Below, piece after piece: positions 1 through 7,502 of a DNA stretch of 35,472 nt (position 1 is its first letter; every line of letters begins with the position of its first letter). Made by a program: the position numbers and the translations under genes. Source of the stretch: JBBFMJ01 sp037441225 (GTDB taxonomy: Bacteria > Acidobacteriota > Thermoanaerobaculia > UBA2201); contig JBBISU010000027.1 in assembly GCA_037441225.1 (NCBI GenBank), positions 1-35,472 on the forward strand, read 5' to 3'. A model generated the notes under the pieces. That model was not told where the DNA came from, searched no databases, and saw nothing but the letters and a program-made list of their open reading frames with translations.

Positions 1-142
1 TTTGAAAATAATTTGCTCTCCCTGCAAGGTTGCTTACATTTGAATCAACTGTTTTTCCATCAGAGCAAATTGCAATTTTGACTAAATCTTCACTGCCAAA
101 AGCAAAAGGATTAATTAATAATAAAAAAATTAAAAATTTTAT
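1..142 (-). CDS. Secreted NifX/NifB-like dinitrogenase iron-molybdenum cofactor-family protein, 3' end off window
   Basis: Read on the minus strand, 47 codons are visible before the window edge. They encode a hydrophobic leader (KFLIFLLLINPFAFG) followed by VKIAICSDGKTVDSNVSNLA and GRANYF. This matches the opening beta-strand and loop of the NifX/NifB C-terminal family (typically KIAIASDG...VS..FGR..YF). Nothing in this frame before the leader is ATG, GTG or TTG, and a TAA lies four codons upstream. The only candidate starts are ATA (140-142), four bases after an AGGAGG, or a later ATT. The gene follows the K+ channel gene by 19 bp, so it is probably the last visible gene of the pgsA operon. 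A signal peptide is unusual for this mostly cytoplasmic family. Family call fairly good from a short N-terminus; function unknown. Confidence 0.6.
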   Translation of the reverse strand, partial: MKFLIFLLLINPFAFGSEDLVKIAICSDGKTVDSNVSNLAGRANYFQ

Positions 143-146
143 ATTT

Positions 147-152
147 CCTCCT
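147..152 (-). promoter_or_regulatory. Shine-Dalgarno AGGAGG before an ATA start
   Basis: A perfect AGGAGG on the minus strand is followed by AAAT and then ATA AAA TTT. It lies 4 nt upstream of the ATA, which is the best reason to place the start of the NifX-like gene there despite the non-standard codon. Confidence 0.6.
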
Positions 153-161
153 TATTTTTTA

Positions 162-1472
162 TTATCCAACAAGCAAATTTTCTTCAGGGTAAATTATGCC
201 TGTCTTTTTCTTCTTTTCCTGTAAAATTGAAAGAAATACAAGCCCTCCAATCCTTCCAAAATACATTAAAATAATTATAAGAATTTTAGATAGAAAAGTC
301 AACCCACCTGTTATTCCACAGGAAAGCCCAACTGTTCCAAAAGCTGATACAACTTCAAAAAATATAAATTCAAAGGGAAAGGTCCTGCCTTCAATTATTA
401 AAAGAAAAATAAAAACAAAGGAACAAAGCAAAAAACCATAAAAAATTAAGTAAAAAGAATACTCAATTGAAGAAGAAGCGATTGCCCTGCTTTTTATATG
501 GCATTGATTTTCACCTTTTAATTTGCTAATTATTTTTAAAATAGAAGCATAAAAAGTTGTAACTTTTATGCCACCTCCAGTTGAACCGGGGGCTGAACCT
601 ATAAACATCAAAAAAATAGTAAAAAATAAGGTAGAGGGTTTTAAAAGATTTATTGAAACAATATTAAATCCGCAGGTCCTTGGAGTAATGCTTTGAAAAA
701 AAGAAATATAAAACTTCTTAAAAAGTGGCATATCTTTTAGAACACTATTCCATTCAAAAATTAAAAATAAAAAAGTACCAGATAAAATCAAAATTAAAGA
801 TGCCTTTAATGTTATCAAACTATGCAAAGATAATCTTTCCTTAACTTTTATCTTCAAATAAATTTCTGATAAAACAATAAAACCAAGCCCGCCTAAAAAA
901 ATCAAAAAGCATAATACAAAAACAACTATCGGATTATCTTTCCAATAAATTAAATTTTCAGTATAAAGAGAAAAACCAGCATTGCAAAAGGCAGATATAG
1001 AGTGAAAAACACTATACCAAATTGCTTCAATAAATGTATGTTTTTTTAAAAATTGGGTAAATAAAACAATTGCGCCAAAAATCTCTATGAAAAAGGAAGC
1101 AAGGATTATGCTAAAAATTAATGGCTTAAAATCCTCTTTTAGTGCAGAAGAGTAAGTTGAAAGGATTAGTTTCCTTTGAAAAAGATTTAATCTATGGGAT
1201 GTTATGTAACTAAAAAATATATAAAAAGAGGCAAGAGAAAGCCCACCTAATTGAATAAATAAAAGCAAGATAATCTGCCCTATTGGACTTAAAACCTTAC
1301 CTATATCAATTGGAGAAAGTCCCGTAACACAAACAGCAGAAGCGGAAATAAAAATGGTATCTAAAAAACTTAATTTTTCTCCTTTTTTATGGGAAAAGGG
1401 TAAGGAGAGCAAGACTGTGCAAAGCAAAATTAAAATTAAAAAATGTAAAATCAAAATACTATGGATTTTCAT
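162..1472 (-). CDS. ktrB: Potassium uptake channel subunit, KtrB/TrkH family
   Basis: This 436-residue integral membrane protein has the four pore-loop repeats of Trk/Ktr/HKT cation transporters. Filter sequences are VTGLSPID (T50-G51-L52), FCNAGFSLY, RTCGFNIV and GTVGLSCG; each carries the central filter Gly. The segment GSAPGSTGGGIKVTT precedes the last M1-P-M2 unit and, with the modest length, fits KtrB better than proteobacterial TrkH. It should form a dimeric K+ (possibly Na+-coupled) uptake channel in the inner membrane. No KtrA/TrkA RCK regulatory subunit is seen in the window; it may be encoded elsewhere. The gene starts 3 bp after the RND gene stop, so they are co-transcribed. Confidence 0.9.
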   Translation of the reverse strand: MKIHSILILHFLILILLCTVLLSLPFSHKKGEKLSFLDTIFISASAVCVTGLSPIDIGKVLSPIGQIILLLFIQLGGLSLASFYIFFSYITSHRLNLFQRKLILSTYSSALKEDFKPLIFSIILASFFIEIFGAIVLFTQFLKKHTFIEAIWYSVFHSISAFCNAGFSLYTENLIYWKDNPIVVFVLCFLIFLGGLGFIVLSEIYLKIKVKERLSLHSLITLKASLILILSGTFLFLIFEWNSVLKDMPLFKKFYISFFQSITPRTCGFNIVSINLLKPSTLFFTIFLMFIGSAPGSTGGGIKVTTFYASILKIISKLKGENQCHIKSRAIASSSIEYSFYLIFYGFLLCSFVFIFLLIIEGRTFPFEFIFFEVVSAFGTVGLSCGITGGLTFLSKILIIILMYFGRIGGLVFLSILQEKKKKTGIIYPEENLLVG

Positions 1473-1475
1473 ATT

Positions 1476-3932
1476 TTAATCATTTCTTAATATAGCAGGT
1501 AAAAGAGTTAAAGTAAAGAACAAAACAAAAAAAGTCCCAAGTATTGCAACATAACCCATACTTTTAAGACCTAAAAAGTGCGAAAGTATCAAAGATCCAA
1601 AGCCAGCAATCGTAGTTAAGGCAGAAAATAGGACTGCACTTCCTGTATGTGAGACCTTTTCTACATCACCATTGGTTAAATGATATCTATGGAGAAAGTG
1701 GATTCCATAATCACTTCCAATCCCTACAACCATTAAGATTACAAAAATGTTCATAGAATTAAAAGGAATTTTAAAGAAACCCATAGAACCAAGCATCAAA
1801 AAAATTCCAAAAATCAAAGGGATTAAAGTGTAAATTGTTTTCATCAGGGATTTAAAATGGATTAAAAGCATTAAAAAAACCAAAATAAATCCAATTGTTG
1901 TTGCAAAAGTAGCATCTTTTTTGACTAAAATTCTCAACTCTTTTGCCATAGCATTTATTCCAGTCAATACCATCCCAGAGTAATTGCTAATAAAATCTTC
2001 TAATTCTTTTGGAGGTTCCCTTTTATATTTCCCTTCTGGAAAATAAATTGACCTAAAGGTATAGAATTCTTCACCTTCTTTAAACAAAATTTGGTTAAAA
2101 TTAACTAATTCTTCAGAATTTCTTAAATTTTCCCAACCCATAACCTTTGCTTCATTAAAAGCATTTTCAAAATTATTTAAAAAGGGATAAAAAACTTCCA
2201 AATTTAAATCTAATCCTTTGCAAATTTCCTTGAAGTTTTCTTTAAACTTTTTGAAATCAAAGTCCTTTAATCTTTCCAAATTTTTCCTCTGTTTTTCCAA
2301 AGAAGGGATTAAATCAGATAAACCTTGATGGCTATAAATAATATTTTTTGTTTTTAATTTATTTAAAAAATCTGAAAGTTTTTCATCCAGGTATATTAAG
2401 GAATTAAGGTCTTCATTTTGAACCAAAACTATTGAAGGATAACCAACTTTTCCAAATTTTTTGGAAATTTTTTCTTGCAAAATTATACCTTTATTATTTT
2501 TTGACCTTAAAGATTCTGCATTATCTTGGTATGGAACTTTTGCCATAAAAAAGATTGATAAAATTAGAATTAAAAGTGATAAAAAAATTATTAAATTTTT
2601 TCTTTTTATTGAAAAATTTATAACTGATTTTACAGATATTAAGAAAAAATCATATAATTTTTTTTCTTTTTTTTCAATTTTCTTTTCAAAAAGGAATAAT
2701 AAGGGTAAAAGAGTAAAGGAAAAAAACATAACAAACAAGATACCAATTGAGGTAAGGATTCCCAATTCCTGCAGCCCTTTAAGCTTTGTAAAATAAAAGA
2801 TGCCAAAAGTGCCAACTGTTGTTATTGCTCCTAAAAATATTGAAGGATAAACTTCTTTTTCAAGGATGAAAAATATCTGATTATAATCACTGTTTTTTCC
2901 TTTTTCTTCAAGAAACCTTGAATAGATAACAATAACAAAATCAATCCCTAATCCAACCAAAAGAGCTGCAAAGGCAGAAGAAGAGGAATTTAAGCTTTTC
3001 AAAAAAAATCCAGTAAATCCAAAAGTGAAAACCATTCCAAAACCAAGGGGAATTAAAGGGAAAAATAGCGTTTTTAGATTTTTAAAAGAAAGATAGTAAA
3101 GAATTAACACAAGAAAAAGAGATGTTAAGACCTGCAAAAAAATATCTTTTTTTATAATTTTTGCATCTTCTACTGCAATTTTAAAACCACCTCCAACTTC
3201 GACTTTTGGTTTCGGACTTTCAAAATCCCATTTTAAGATTAGGTTATCTATTGTATGCTCAACCTTTTTAACTAATTCAGTCGAATAACTTATATCTTGG
3301 GCAACACCTTTTGGCTTTAAGATAATCAAAAGGGATGAATGATCTTCTGATAACAAATAACCAGAAAGGTAATCAATTTTAAAAGAACCAACTGGCTTGT
3401 TAAATCTCTCCCAATAAATTCTATGGAATTTTAAAGGATCCAAAAGCAAAAAATTTTTTATCTCTGGATCAAGGATAGTAGAAAGTTCAAACTTTGTCTC
3501 TCTTAAAGCTTCTTTAATTTTTTCTTTTTCTAATTTTTTTAAAATTTCTTTCCATTCGTCATCCCTTGATAAAACTAAAAGATTTTTTAAAAAAAATTCA
3601 AAATAGGGCTTTGGATCTGGGGGATGAGAAATTACTTCAATCCCATTCTCAACTTTTTTTAATTCTTCGCATAGCTCATCAGTGAAGAAAAGGTAATCTT
3701 CCAAATTTTCAGTATCTTTAATCTCCACAAAAACAATTATATTATCAATTCCACCAAATATTTTTACGCTTTTTTTAAAACTCTCAAAGGTTTTATTGCC
3801 CTCAGGCATTAATTTAAATACATCTGTTTCAAGTGAAAGTTTGAAAATCCCAATGAATGCAATGGGAAGTAAAAAAATTGATAGAAGGAACCAAAAAATT
3901 CTTCTATTTTTGTTATAAATTTTTATTATCAT
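1476..3932 (-). CDS. RND-superfamily exporter (MMPL/HAE3-like)
   Basis: An 818-residue polytopic protein with the duplicated RND plan: a first TM helix (about 13-33), a large extracytoplasmic loop (about 34-255), a block of five TM helices, a second TM (about 455-470), a second soluble loop, and a final five-helix block. Each half has the characteristic glycine- and Asp-rich helix (GLGIDFVIVIYSRFLE in half one, VGIGSDYGIHFLHRYH in half two), which resembles the proton-relay TM4/TM10 signature of MMPL/HAE3 and sterol-sensing-type exporters. Probable substrates are lipids or hydrophobic compounds. No periplasmic adaptor or outer-membrane factor gene is adjacent. It overlaps the DUF502 gene by 20 nt within an operon of lipid and membrane genes. 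Confidence 0.88.
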   Translation of the reverse strand: MIIKIYNKNRRIFWFLLSIFLLPIAFIGIFKLSLETDVFKLMPEGNKTFESFKKSVKIFGGIDNIIVFVEIKDTENLEDYLFFTDELCEELKKVENGIEVISHPPDPKPYFEFFLKNLLVLSRDDEWKEILKKLEKEKIKEALRETKFELSTILDPEIKNFLLLDPLKFHRIYWERFNKPVGSFKIDYLSGYLLSEDHSSLLIILKPKGVAQDISYSTELVKKVEHTIDNLILKWDFESPKPKVEVGGGFKIAVEDAKIIKKDIFLQVLTSLFLVLILYYLSFKNLKTLFFPLIPLGFGMVFTFGFTGFFLKSLNSSSSAFAALLVGLGIDFVIVIYSRFLEEKGKNSDYNQIFFILEKEVYPSIFLGAITTVGTFGIFYFTKLKGLQELGILTSIGILFVMFFSFTLLPLLFLFEKKIEKKEKKLYDFFLISVKSVINFSIKRKNLIIFLSLLILILSIFFMAKVPYQDNAESLRSKNNKGIILQEKISKKFGKVGYPSIVLVQNEDLNSLIYLDEKLSDFLNKLKTKNIIYSHQGLSDLIPSLEKQRKNLERLKDFDFKKFKENFKEICKGLDLNLEVFYPFLNNFENAFNEAKVMGWENLRNSEELVNFNQILFKEGEEFYTFRSIYFPEGKYKREPPKELEDFISNYSGMVLTGINAMAKELRILVKKDATFATTIGFILVFLMLLIHFKSLMKTIYTLIPLIFGIFLMLGSMGFFKIPFNSMNIFVILMVVGIGSDYGIHFLHRYHLTNGDVEKVSHTGSAVLFSALTTIAGFGSLILSHFLGLKSMGYVAILGTFFVLFFTLTLLPAILRND

Positions 3933-4539
3933 AATTTTTTAAATTTACTGGGTTATTCCCCAAAAAAATACCCCCTGAAACAATTAATTTAACTGCTTCT
4001 TCTGTTGAAATATTTATTGGGTAAACCTCTTCTTCTTTTAAAATTATAAGCCATCCAGAAGTTGGATTTGGAGTAGTTGGAAGAAAAATATAGCAAGTAT
4101 CTTCAACTTTATTTGTCAAAAAACCAATAGCATAAAGTCCTTTTCTTGGATATTCAACAACAACAACTTCTTTTAATAAATGTTTTTTTTGTAAGGTGAA
4201 AGCATCAATTATTTGTTTTGTTCCAGAATACAAATTCTTTATAAAAGGAACCCTTAAGAATAATTTGTCAAGATAAGATAAAAATAAATTTCCAATATAC
4301 AAACTTCCAATTAAGCCAATTAAATAAATAACAAATAATGAAAGCAAAAAAGCAATAGAAGAAATAATGTAATTTGGAAGAGATATTTTTAAATAATCAA
4401 AGATATGGATTACAATTGGTTTTGTGAGGGATCCAATTTTTGTAAGAAAAAATATGACTATTGCAATAGAAAGCCATATTGGCAAAAGATATAAAAAACC
4501 TTTTATAATCCTCTGGCTTACTGGCTTTAATATATTCAT
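3913..4539 (-). CDS. DUF502 family membrane protein
   Basis: A 208-residue protein with two N-terminal TM segments (about 12-32 and 55-85) followed by the soluble DUF502 core. Family signatures are VPFIKNLYSGTKQIIDAF, VVVEYPRKGLYAIGF, the PTTPNPTSGWL turn and the ending ISTEEAVKLIVSGGIF. The function of DUF502 is not established. The start ATG overlaps the pgsA stop in an ATGA arrangement and is preceded by AAGGA, so translation is coupled to pgsA. Its place between a phospholipid synthase and an RND exporter suggests an envelope role, by inference only. Confidence 0.88.
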   Translation of the reverse strand: MNILKPVSQRIIKGFLYLLPIWLSIAIVIFFLTKIGSLTKPIVIHIFDYLKISLPNYIISSIAFLLSLFVIYLIGLIGSLYIGNLFLSYLDKLFLRVPFIKNLYSGTKQIIDAFTLQKKHLLKEVVVVEYPRKGLYAIGFLTNKVEDTCYIFLPTTPNPTSGWLIILKEEEVYPINISTEEAVKLIVSGGIFLGNNPVNLKNYDNKNL

Positions 4540-5105
4540 TCCTTGAAGACCTTATAAAATTTTAAAAAATAATCTGCCATTGAAAATACAGAGGAAACTA
4601 TTACTACCCATAGCATTGTCTGAGCTAAGACTGAAAAGAGTTCTAAACGGAAACCAAAGATCCATAAAAAAAATTCATTTAATTTATATTGAAATATTAA
4701 AAGAACTATTGCAATTGTTTGTGTTAATGTCTTGAATTTTCCCAAAGAACTAGCTGGGATTAAGATTGATTTTTCAAGGGCAATCATCCTTAAACCTAAA
4801 ATAAAGAATTCTCTTCCAACAATAATAACTACAATCCAAGCAGGGACAATCTGCATCTCAACTAATGAAATAAAAACAGAAGAAATTAAAAGCTTATCTG
4901 CCACTGGGTCAAGAAGTGCTCCAAGGGATGTTTTTTGATTATATTTTCTTGCAATATAGCCATCAAGGGCATCACTAATCATTCCAATTAAGAAAATCCC
5001 AAGTCCTATAAATTCCCAGTTGGGGATTTTGGTTAAAAGGACAACTACCAAAAAAGGTACTAAAAAAATTCTAAAAATGGTAATACTATTTGGCAGATTT
5101 AGCAT
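4536..5105 (-). CDS. pgsA: CDP-alcohol phosphatidyltransferase, probable phosphatidylglycerophosphate synthase (copy 1)
   Basis: 189 residues, the usual PgsA length, with the complete CDP-alcohol phosphotransferase signature D45-x2-D48-G49-x2-A52-R53-x8-G62-x3-D66-x3-D70. The Asp residues bind the two metal ions. It should transfer the phosphatidyl group from CDP-diacylglycerol to glycerol-3-phosphate in the inner membrane, the committed step of phosphatidylglycerol and cardiolipin synthesis. It is the first gene of the minus-strand envelope operon. The ATG has no Shine-Dalgarno; a -10-like CAAAAT lies 7 nt upstream, so the message may be leaderless. A second paralogue lies at 25603-26178, so which copy is the true PgsA (versus another CDP-alcohol transferase) cannot be settled here. 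Confidence 0.85.
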   Translation of the reverse strand: MLNLPNSITIFRIFLVPFLVVVLLTKIPNWEFIGLGIFLIGMISDALDGYIARKYNQKTSLGALLDPVADKLLISSVFISLVEMQIVPAWIVVIIVGREFFILGLRMIALEKSILIPASSLGKFKTLTQTIAIVLLIFQYKLNEFFLWIFGFRLELFSVLAQTMLWVVIVSSVFSMADYFLKFYKVFKE

Positions 5106-5112
5106 TCTATTT

Positions 5113-5142
5113 ATTTTGCCAGAATTTGTTGTATAATTTCAA
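5113..5142 (-). promoter_or_regulatory. Putative promoter of the pgsA-DUF502-RND-ktrB operon
   Basis: On the minus strand TTGAAA (5137-5142) and CAAAAT (5113-5118) are separated by 18 bp. The -10 ends 7 nt before the pgsA ATG, which would give a leaderless transcript. It lies in a 46-bp divergent intergenic region shared with the deacetylase. AT-rich DNA makes chance matches common. Confidence 0.35.
5132..5137 (+). promoter_or_regulatory. Putative -10 box for the deacetylase gene
   Basis: A perfect TATAAT sits 14 nt before the ATG at 5152, with a weak AAGGG Shine-Dalgarno in between. No convincing -35 is visible at 16-18 bp. Confidence 0.35.
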
Positions 5143-5151
5143 GGGAAAATT

Positions 5152-6369
5152 ATGGAAGATCTTTTTTGTGTTAATCATCCTGAAGTCATTGCTAAAAGGA
5201 AATGCTTCCTTTGTAAAAAGCCATTATGCAAAAAATGTGTTATAAAAAAATACCATCACATTTTTTGTAGCGAAGATTGTGCAAAAGAATATAGAAAAGA
5301 ATATTTATTAAAAAAGATCAAAAAAAAAGCAATAATGCCAATTCCTCTCCCTTTTTTAATTATTTTAATTTTATTTTCCTTTGGTTTAATCTTTTTTATA
5401 TTTTATAAATTTAAAGATGAAATATTTTCCTTTTGTGTATTTACATTAAAAGAAAAAATATTGGTGAGCTCATCAAATATAATTAAAATAAATCAAGAAA
5501 AAGAAGGAGAATTTTATAAATTTAAAATTCAAGCACCAGAAAATGGAATTATTCTTTTTAGCGGTAATAAAGAAAACTTCTTTTTTCTTCCTGTTGAAAA
5601 AAATGAAAACAACTTTTCTTCTTTTAGAATTCCTCCACCAAATTTTTGTGCTTTTCTTCCAAAAGAATTTTTAAATTTAAGTAAAAGTTTTAATAAGGCA
5701 TCTGTTCCTCTTCCTATTTTAAGCTTAACCTTTGATGGTGGCTCTATTAAAAATTCTTCAGAAGAAACAATTGATTTTTTAAAAAAAGAAAATATAAATC
5801 CTACATTTTTTTTAACTGGCAATTTTATTAAAAATTATCCAGAAATTGTGAAAAAAATTGCAGATTTCAATTTTGAAGTAGGAAATCACACCTTTTCTCA
5901 TCCCCATTTAACAACTTATTCAATAAATTTTAAACAAAACACAAAAGAAGATTTAAATTTCGAAAAATTTAAAAATGAATTAGAAGAAACAGAATTTATT
6001 TACAAATCAATAACCAAAAAAAATATGAAAAATTTTTGGAGGGCACCTTACGGTGAATATAATGAAGAAATTTTAAAATGGGCAGGAATAGTAGGTTATT
6101 TTCATATTGGATGGAGCTGGGATAGCTTGGATTGGATGGAAGAAGAAAACCCAAACTTTGAAAGAAAAATTTTAAAAATAAATGAACTAAAAGAAAGATT
6201 AAATAAGAATGAAAAATCTCTTTATGGGCAGATCTTACTCTTTCATTTAGGAAATAATAATCCTGAAGAAATAAAAGAGATTGTAAAAATTATAAAAGAA
6301 AAAAATATACAAATATTGCCAGTTTCAACTTTGCTTGCAACAGAAATTTTTTATAAAATAAATTATTAG
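5152..6369 (+). CDS. Membrane-anchored polysaccharide deacetylase (NodB/CE4) with N-terminal zinc finger
   Basis: A 405-residue three-part protein. Residues 6-43 form a Cys/His cluster (C6, H9, C18, C21, C26, C29, H35/H36, C39, C43) like a B-box or treble-clef zinc finger. A basic stretch is followed by one TM helix (about 62-86). A spacer leads to a NodB fold from about 188. CE4 motif 1 reads TFDGG (D195) instead of TFDDG, motif 2 is NHTFSH (H246, H250), motif 3 RAPYGEY, motif 4 SWDSLDW, and motif 5 LLFHLG. Loss of the second Asp of motif 1 removes one usual metal ligand, though similar variants occur in CE4 subgroups. With the zinc finger cytoplasmic, the catalytic domain would face the envelope and act on peptidoglycan or another N-acetylated glycan. 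The stop is TAG. Confidence 0.85.
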   Translation: MEDLFCVNHPEVIAKRKCFLCKKPLCKKCVIKKYHHIFCSEDCAKEYRKEYLLKKIKKKAIMPIPLPFLIILILFSFGLIFFIFYKFKDEIFSFCVFTLKEKILVSSSNIIKINQEKEGEFYKFKIQAPENGIILFSGNKENFFFLPVEKNENNFSSFRIPPPNFCAFLPKEFLNLSKSFNKASVPLPILSLTFDGGSIKNSSEETIDFLKKENINPTFFLTGNFIKNYPEIVKKIADFNFEVGNHTFSHPHLTTYSINFKQNTKEDLNFEKFKNELEETEFIYKSITKKNMKNFWRAPYGEYNEEILKWAGIVGYFHIGWSWDSLDWMEEENPNFERKILKINELKERLNKNEKSLYGQILLFHLGNNNPEEIKEIVKIIKEKNIQILPVSTLLATEIFYKINY

Positions 6370-6395
6370 TTTTTAAAAATTAAGAATTTCTTCCT

Positions 6396-6914
6396 TTATT
6401 TGTATTTAGTTAAAAGTCCTGGGATTGGTTTTACAATAAGCTTTTTTCCTCTTTCAACTATTATAAATTCTTTGACAAAAGGAACAGAATATTCATAGCC
6501 ACTTTTATCTTTTATTAGTAAATTTACATTTTCTTTTAATTCTTCTATTCCTGAAACAACACCTAAATATTCCCCCTTTGGAAGAAAGCATTCCAGTCCC
6601 ATCAATTCATGGTAATAATAAAAATTCTCATCTTTTCTCCAAATTTCTTCCTCTTTTATCATTACCTCTGCACCACGCCATTTTTCTGCTTCTTCAACTT
6701 TTTCTATACCTTTCAATTTAATAAGAACAAATTTTTTATGGATCCTTGCTTTTTCAACTGAAAACAATTCTATTTTATCTTTAATAACAAGATAAACTTC
6801 ACATAAGGCTTTAAATCTTTCGGGGAAACTTGAAAGAATTAAAACCCTCAAATCCCCATGGAGCCCATGAGGTTTTAATATTTGCCCAATGCTAATTAGC
6901 TTTTCTTTATTCAA
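6396..6914 (-). CDS. rimM: Ribosome maturation factor RimM
   Basis: 172 residues, typical for RimM. The N-terminal beta-barrel opens IGQILKPHGLHGDLRV, matching the family start, and a PRC-barrel follows from about 95 (EDENFYYYHELMGLE-like region). RimM binds ribosomal protein S19 and assists 16S 3'-domain maturation. The only suitable start is TTG at 6912-6914, which overlaps the khpA stop by 8 nt, so it is translationally coupled; no clear Shine-Dalgarno. The usual downstream neighbours trmD and rplS are absent: a convergent deacetylase gene ends 26 bp away. Confidence 0.92.
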   Translation of the reverse strand: MNKEKLISIGQILKPHGLHGDLRVLILSSFPERFKALCEVYLVIKDKIELFSVEKARIHKKFVLIKLKGIEKVEEAEKWRGAEVMIKEEEIWRKDENFYYYHELMGLECFLPKGEYLGVVSGIEELKENVNLLIKDKSGYEYSVPFVKEFIIVERGKKLIVKPIPGLLTKYK

Positions 6915-7137
6915 TAATTTGCAGCAAGTATCTCTTTTTTGCTTTCATACCTGCTGCATTTAAAATAGTTCTAATTGCTTGAGCTGTGTGTCCTCTCTTT
7001 CCAATAACTTTTCCTAAGTCCTCTTTTGCAACGGAAAGTTCTAAGACCACTGCTTGTTCGCCAGCAATCTCATTTACCTTTACTTCGCTTGGTTTGTCAA
7101 CCAAAAGTTTTACAATTTCTTCAACGAGCTTCTTCAT
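6907..7137 (-). CDS. khpA: KH-domain RNA-binding protein KhpA (YlqC)
   Basis: 76 residues forming a single KH domain with the RNA-binding G-x-x-G loop GKRG (46-49) in the context KVIGKRGHTAQAIR. Members of this family bind RNA, often with a KhpB/Jag partner, and influence envelope growth and sRNA biology in other bacteria. It sits in its conserved position between rpsP and rimM and overlaps the rpsP end by 17 nt. The window also encodes Hfq, so at least two small RNA-binding proteins are present. Confidence 0.92.
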   Translation of the reverse strand: MKKLVEEIVKLLVDKPSEVKVNEIAGEQAVVLELSVAKEDLGKVIGKRGHTAQAIRTILNAAGMKAKKRYLLQIIE

Positions 7138-7369
7138 CTTTAAACCTCCTGTAAAGTGATTTTACTTTGGGAGTCATTTGCGCTCCCAAATTTAGCCAAC
7201 TTTCAATTTTTTCCAAATCAAATTTTATAACAGAATTTTGTGGTTTTGGATCATAGAAACCAACCTTATCCAGGTAACTGGATGCCTTTGCATTTCTGCT
7301 GTCACATACAACTATTCTATAGAAGGGCTTCTTTGTTGTTCCCATTCTTTTTAATCTAACAATAACCAT
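7121..7369 (-). CDS. rpsP: 30S ribosomal protein S16
   Basis: 82 residues beginning MVIVRLKRMGTTKKPFYRIV, followed by VCDSRNAKASSYLDKVGFYDP, the standard bS16 N-terminal fold. It binds 16S rRNA early in 30S assembly. It is the first gene of rpsP-khpA-rimM, preceded by a strong AAGGAGGAG ribosome binding site and a near-consensus promoter. Confidence 0.97.
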   Translation of the reverse strand: MVIVRLKRMGTTKKPFYRIVVCDSRNAKASSYLDKVGFYDPKPQNSVIKFDLEKIESWLNLGAQMTPKVKSLYRRFKDEEAR

Positions 7370-7401
7370 TCAATCTCCTCCTTAAAGCATTTCATCTAAT
7401 T

Positions 7402-7430
7402 ATTATATCATAAAATTATGCTTAATGCAA
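7402..7430 (-). promoter_or_regulatory. Promoter of rpsP-khpA-rimM
   Basis: On the minus strand TTGCAT (7425-7430) and TATAAT (7402-7407) are separated by exactly 17 bp. The -10 is preceded by TGA, giving an extended -10 (TGATATAAT). The leader to the rpsP ATG is about 25 nt and contains the Shine-Dalgarno. Confidence 0.75.
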
Positions 7431-7502
7431 AGCACAATACAATATTTAATGTTAAAAGAAGAAATTTAAAATTGCTTTATCAATCTCTTATATTTCACCA
7501 AT

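Noticed and set aside
30..224. A plus-strand 64-residue ORF
   Set aside because: It is antisense to the NifX-like gene and the 3' end of ktrB, with no RBS or protein-like composition.
6370..6395. A bidirectional terminator between the convergent deacetylase and rimM
   Set aside because: The 26 bp are AT-rich without a GC-rich stem.
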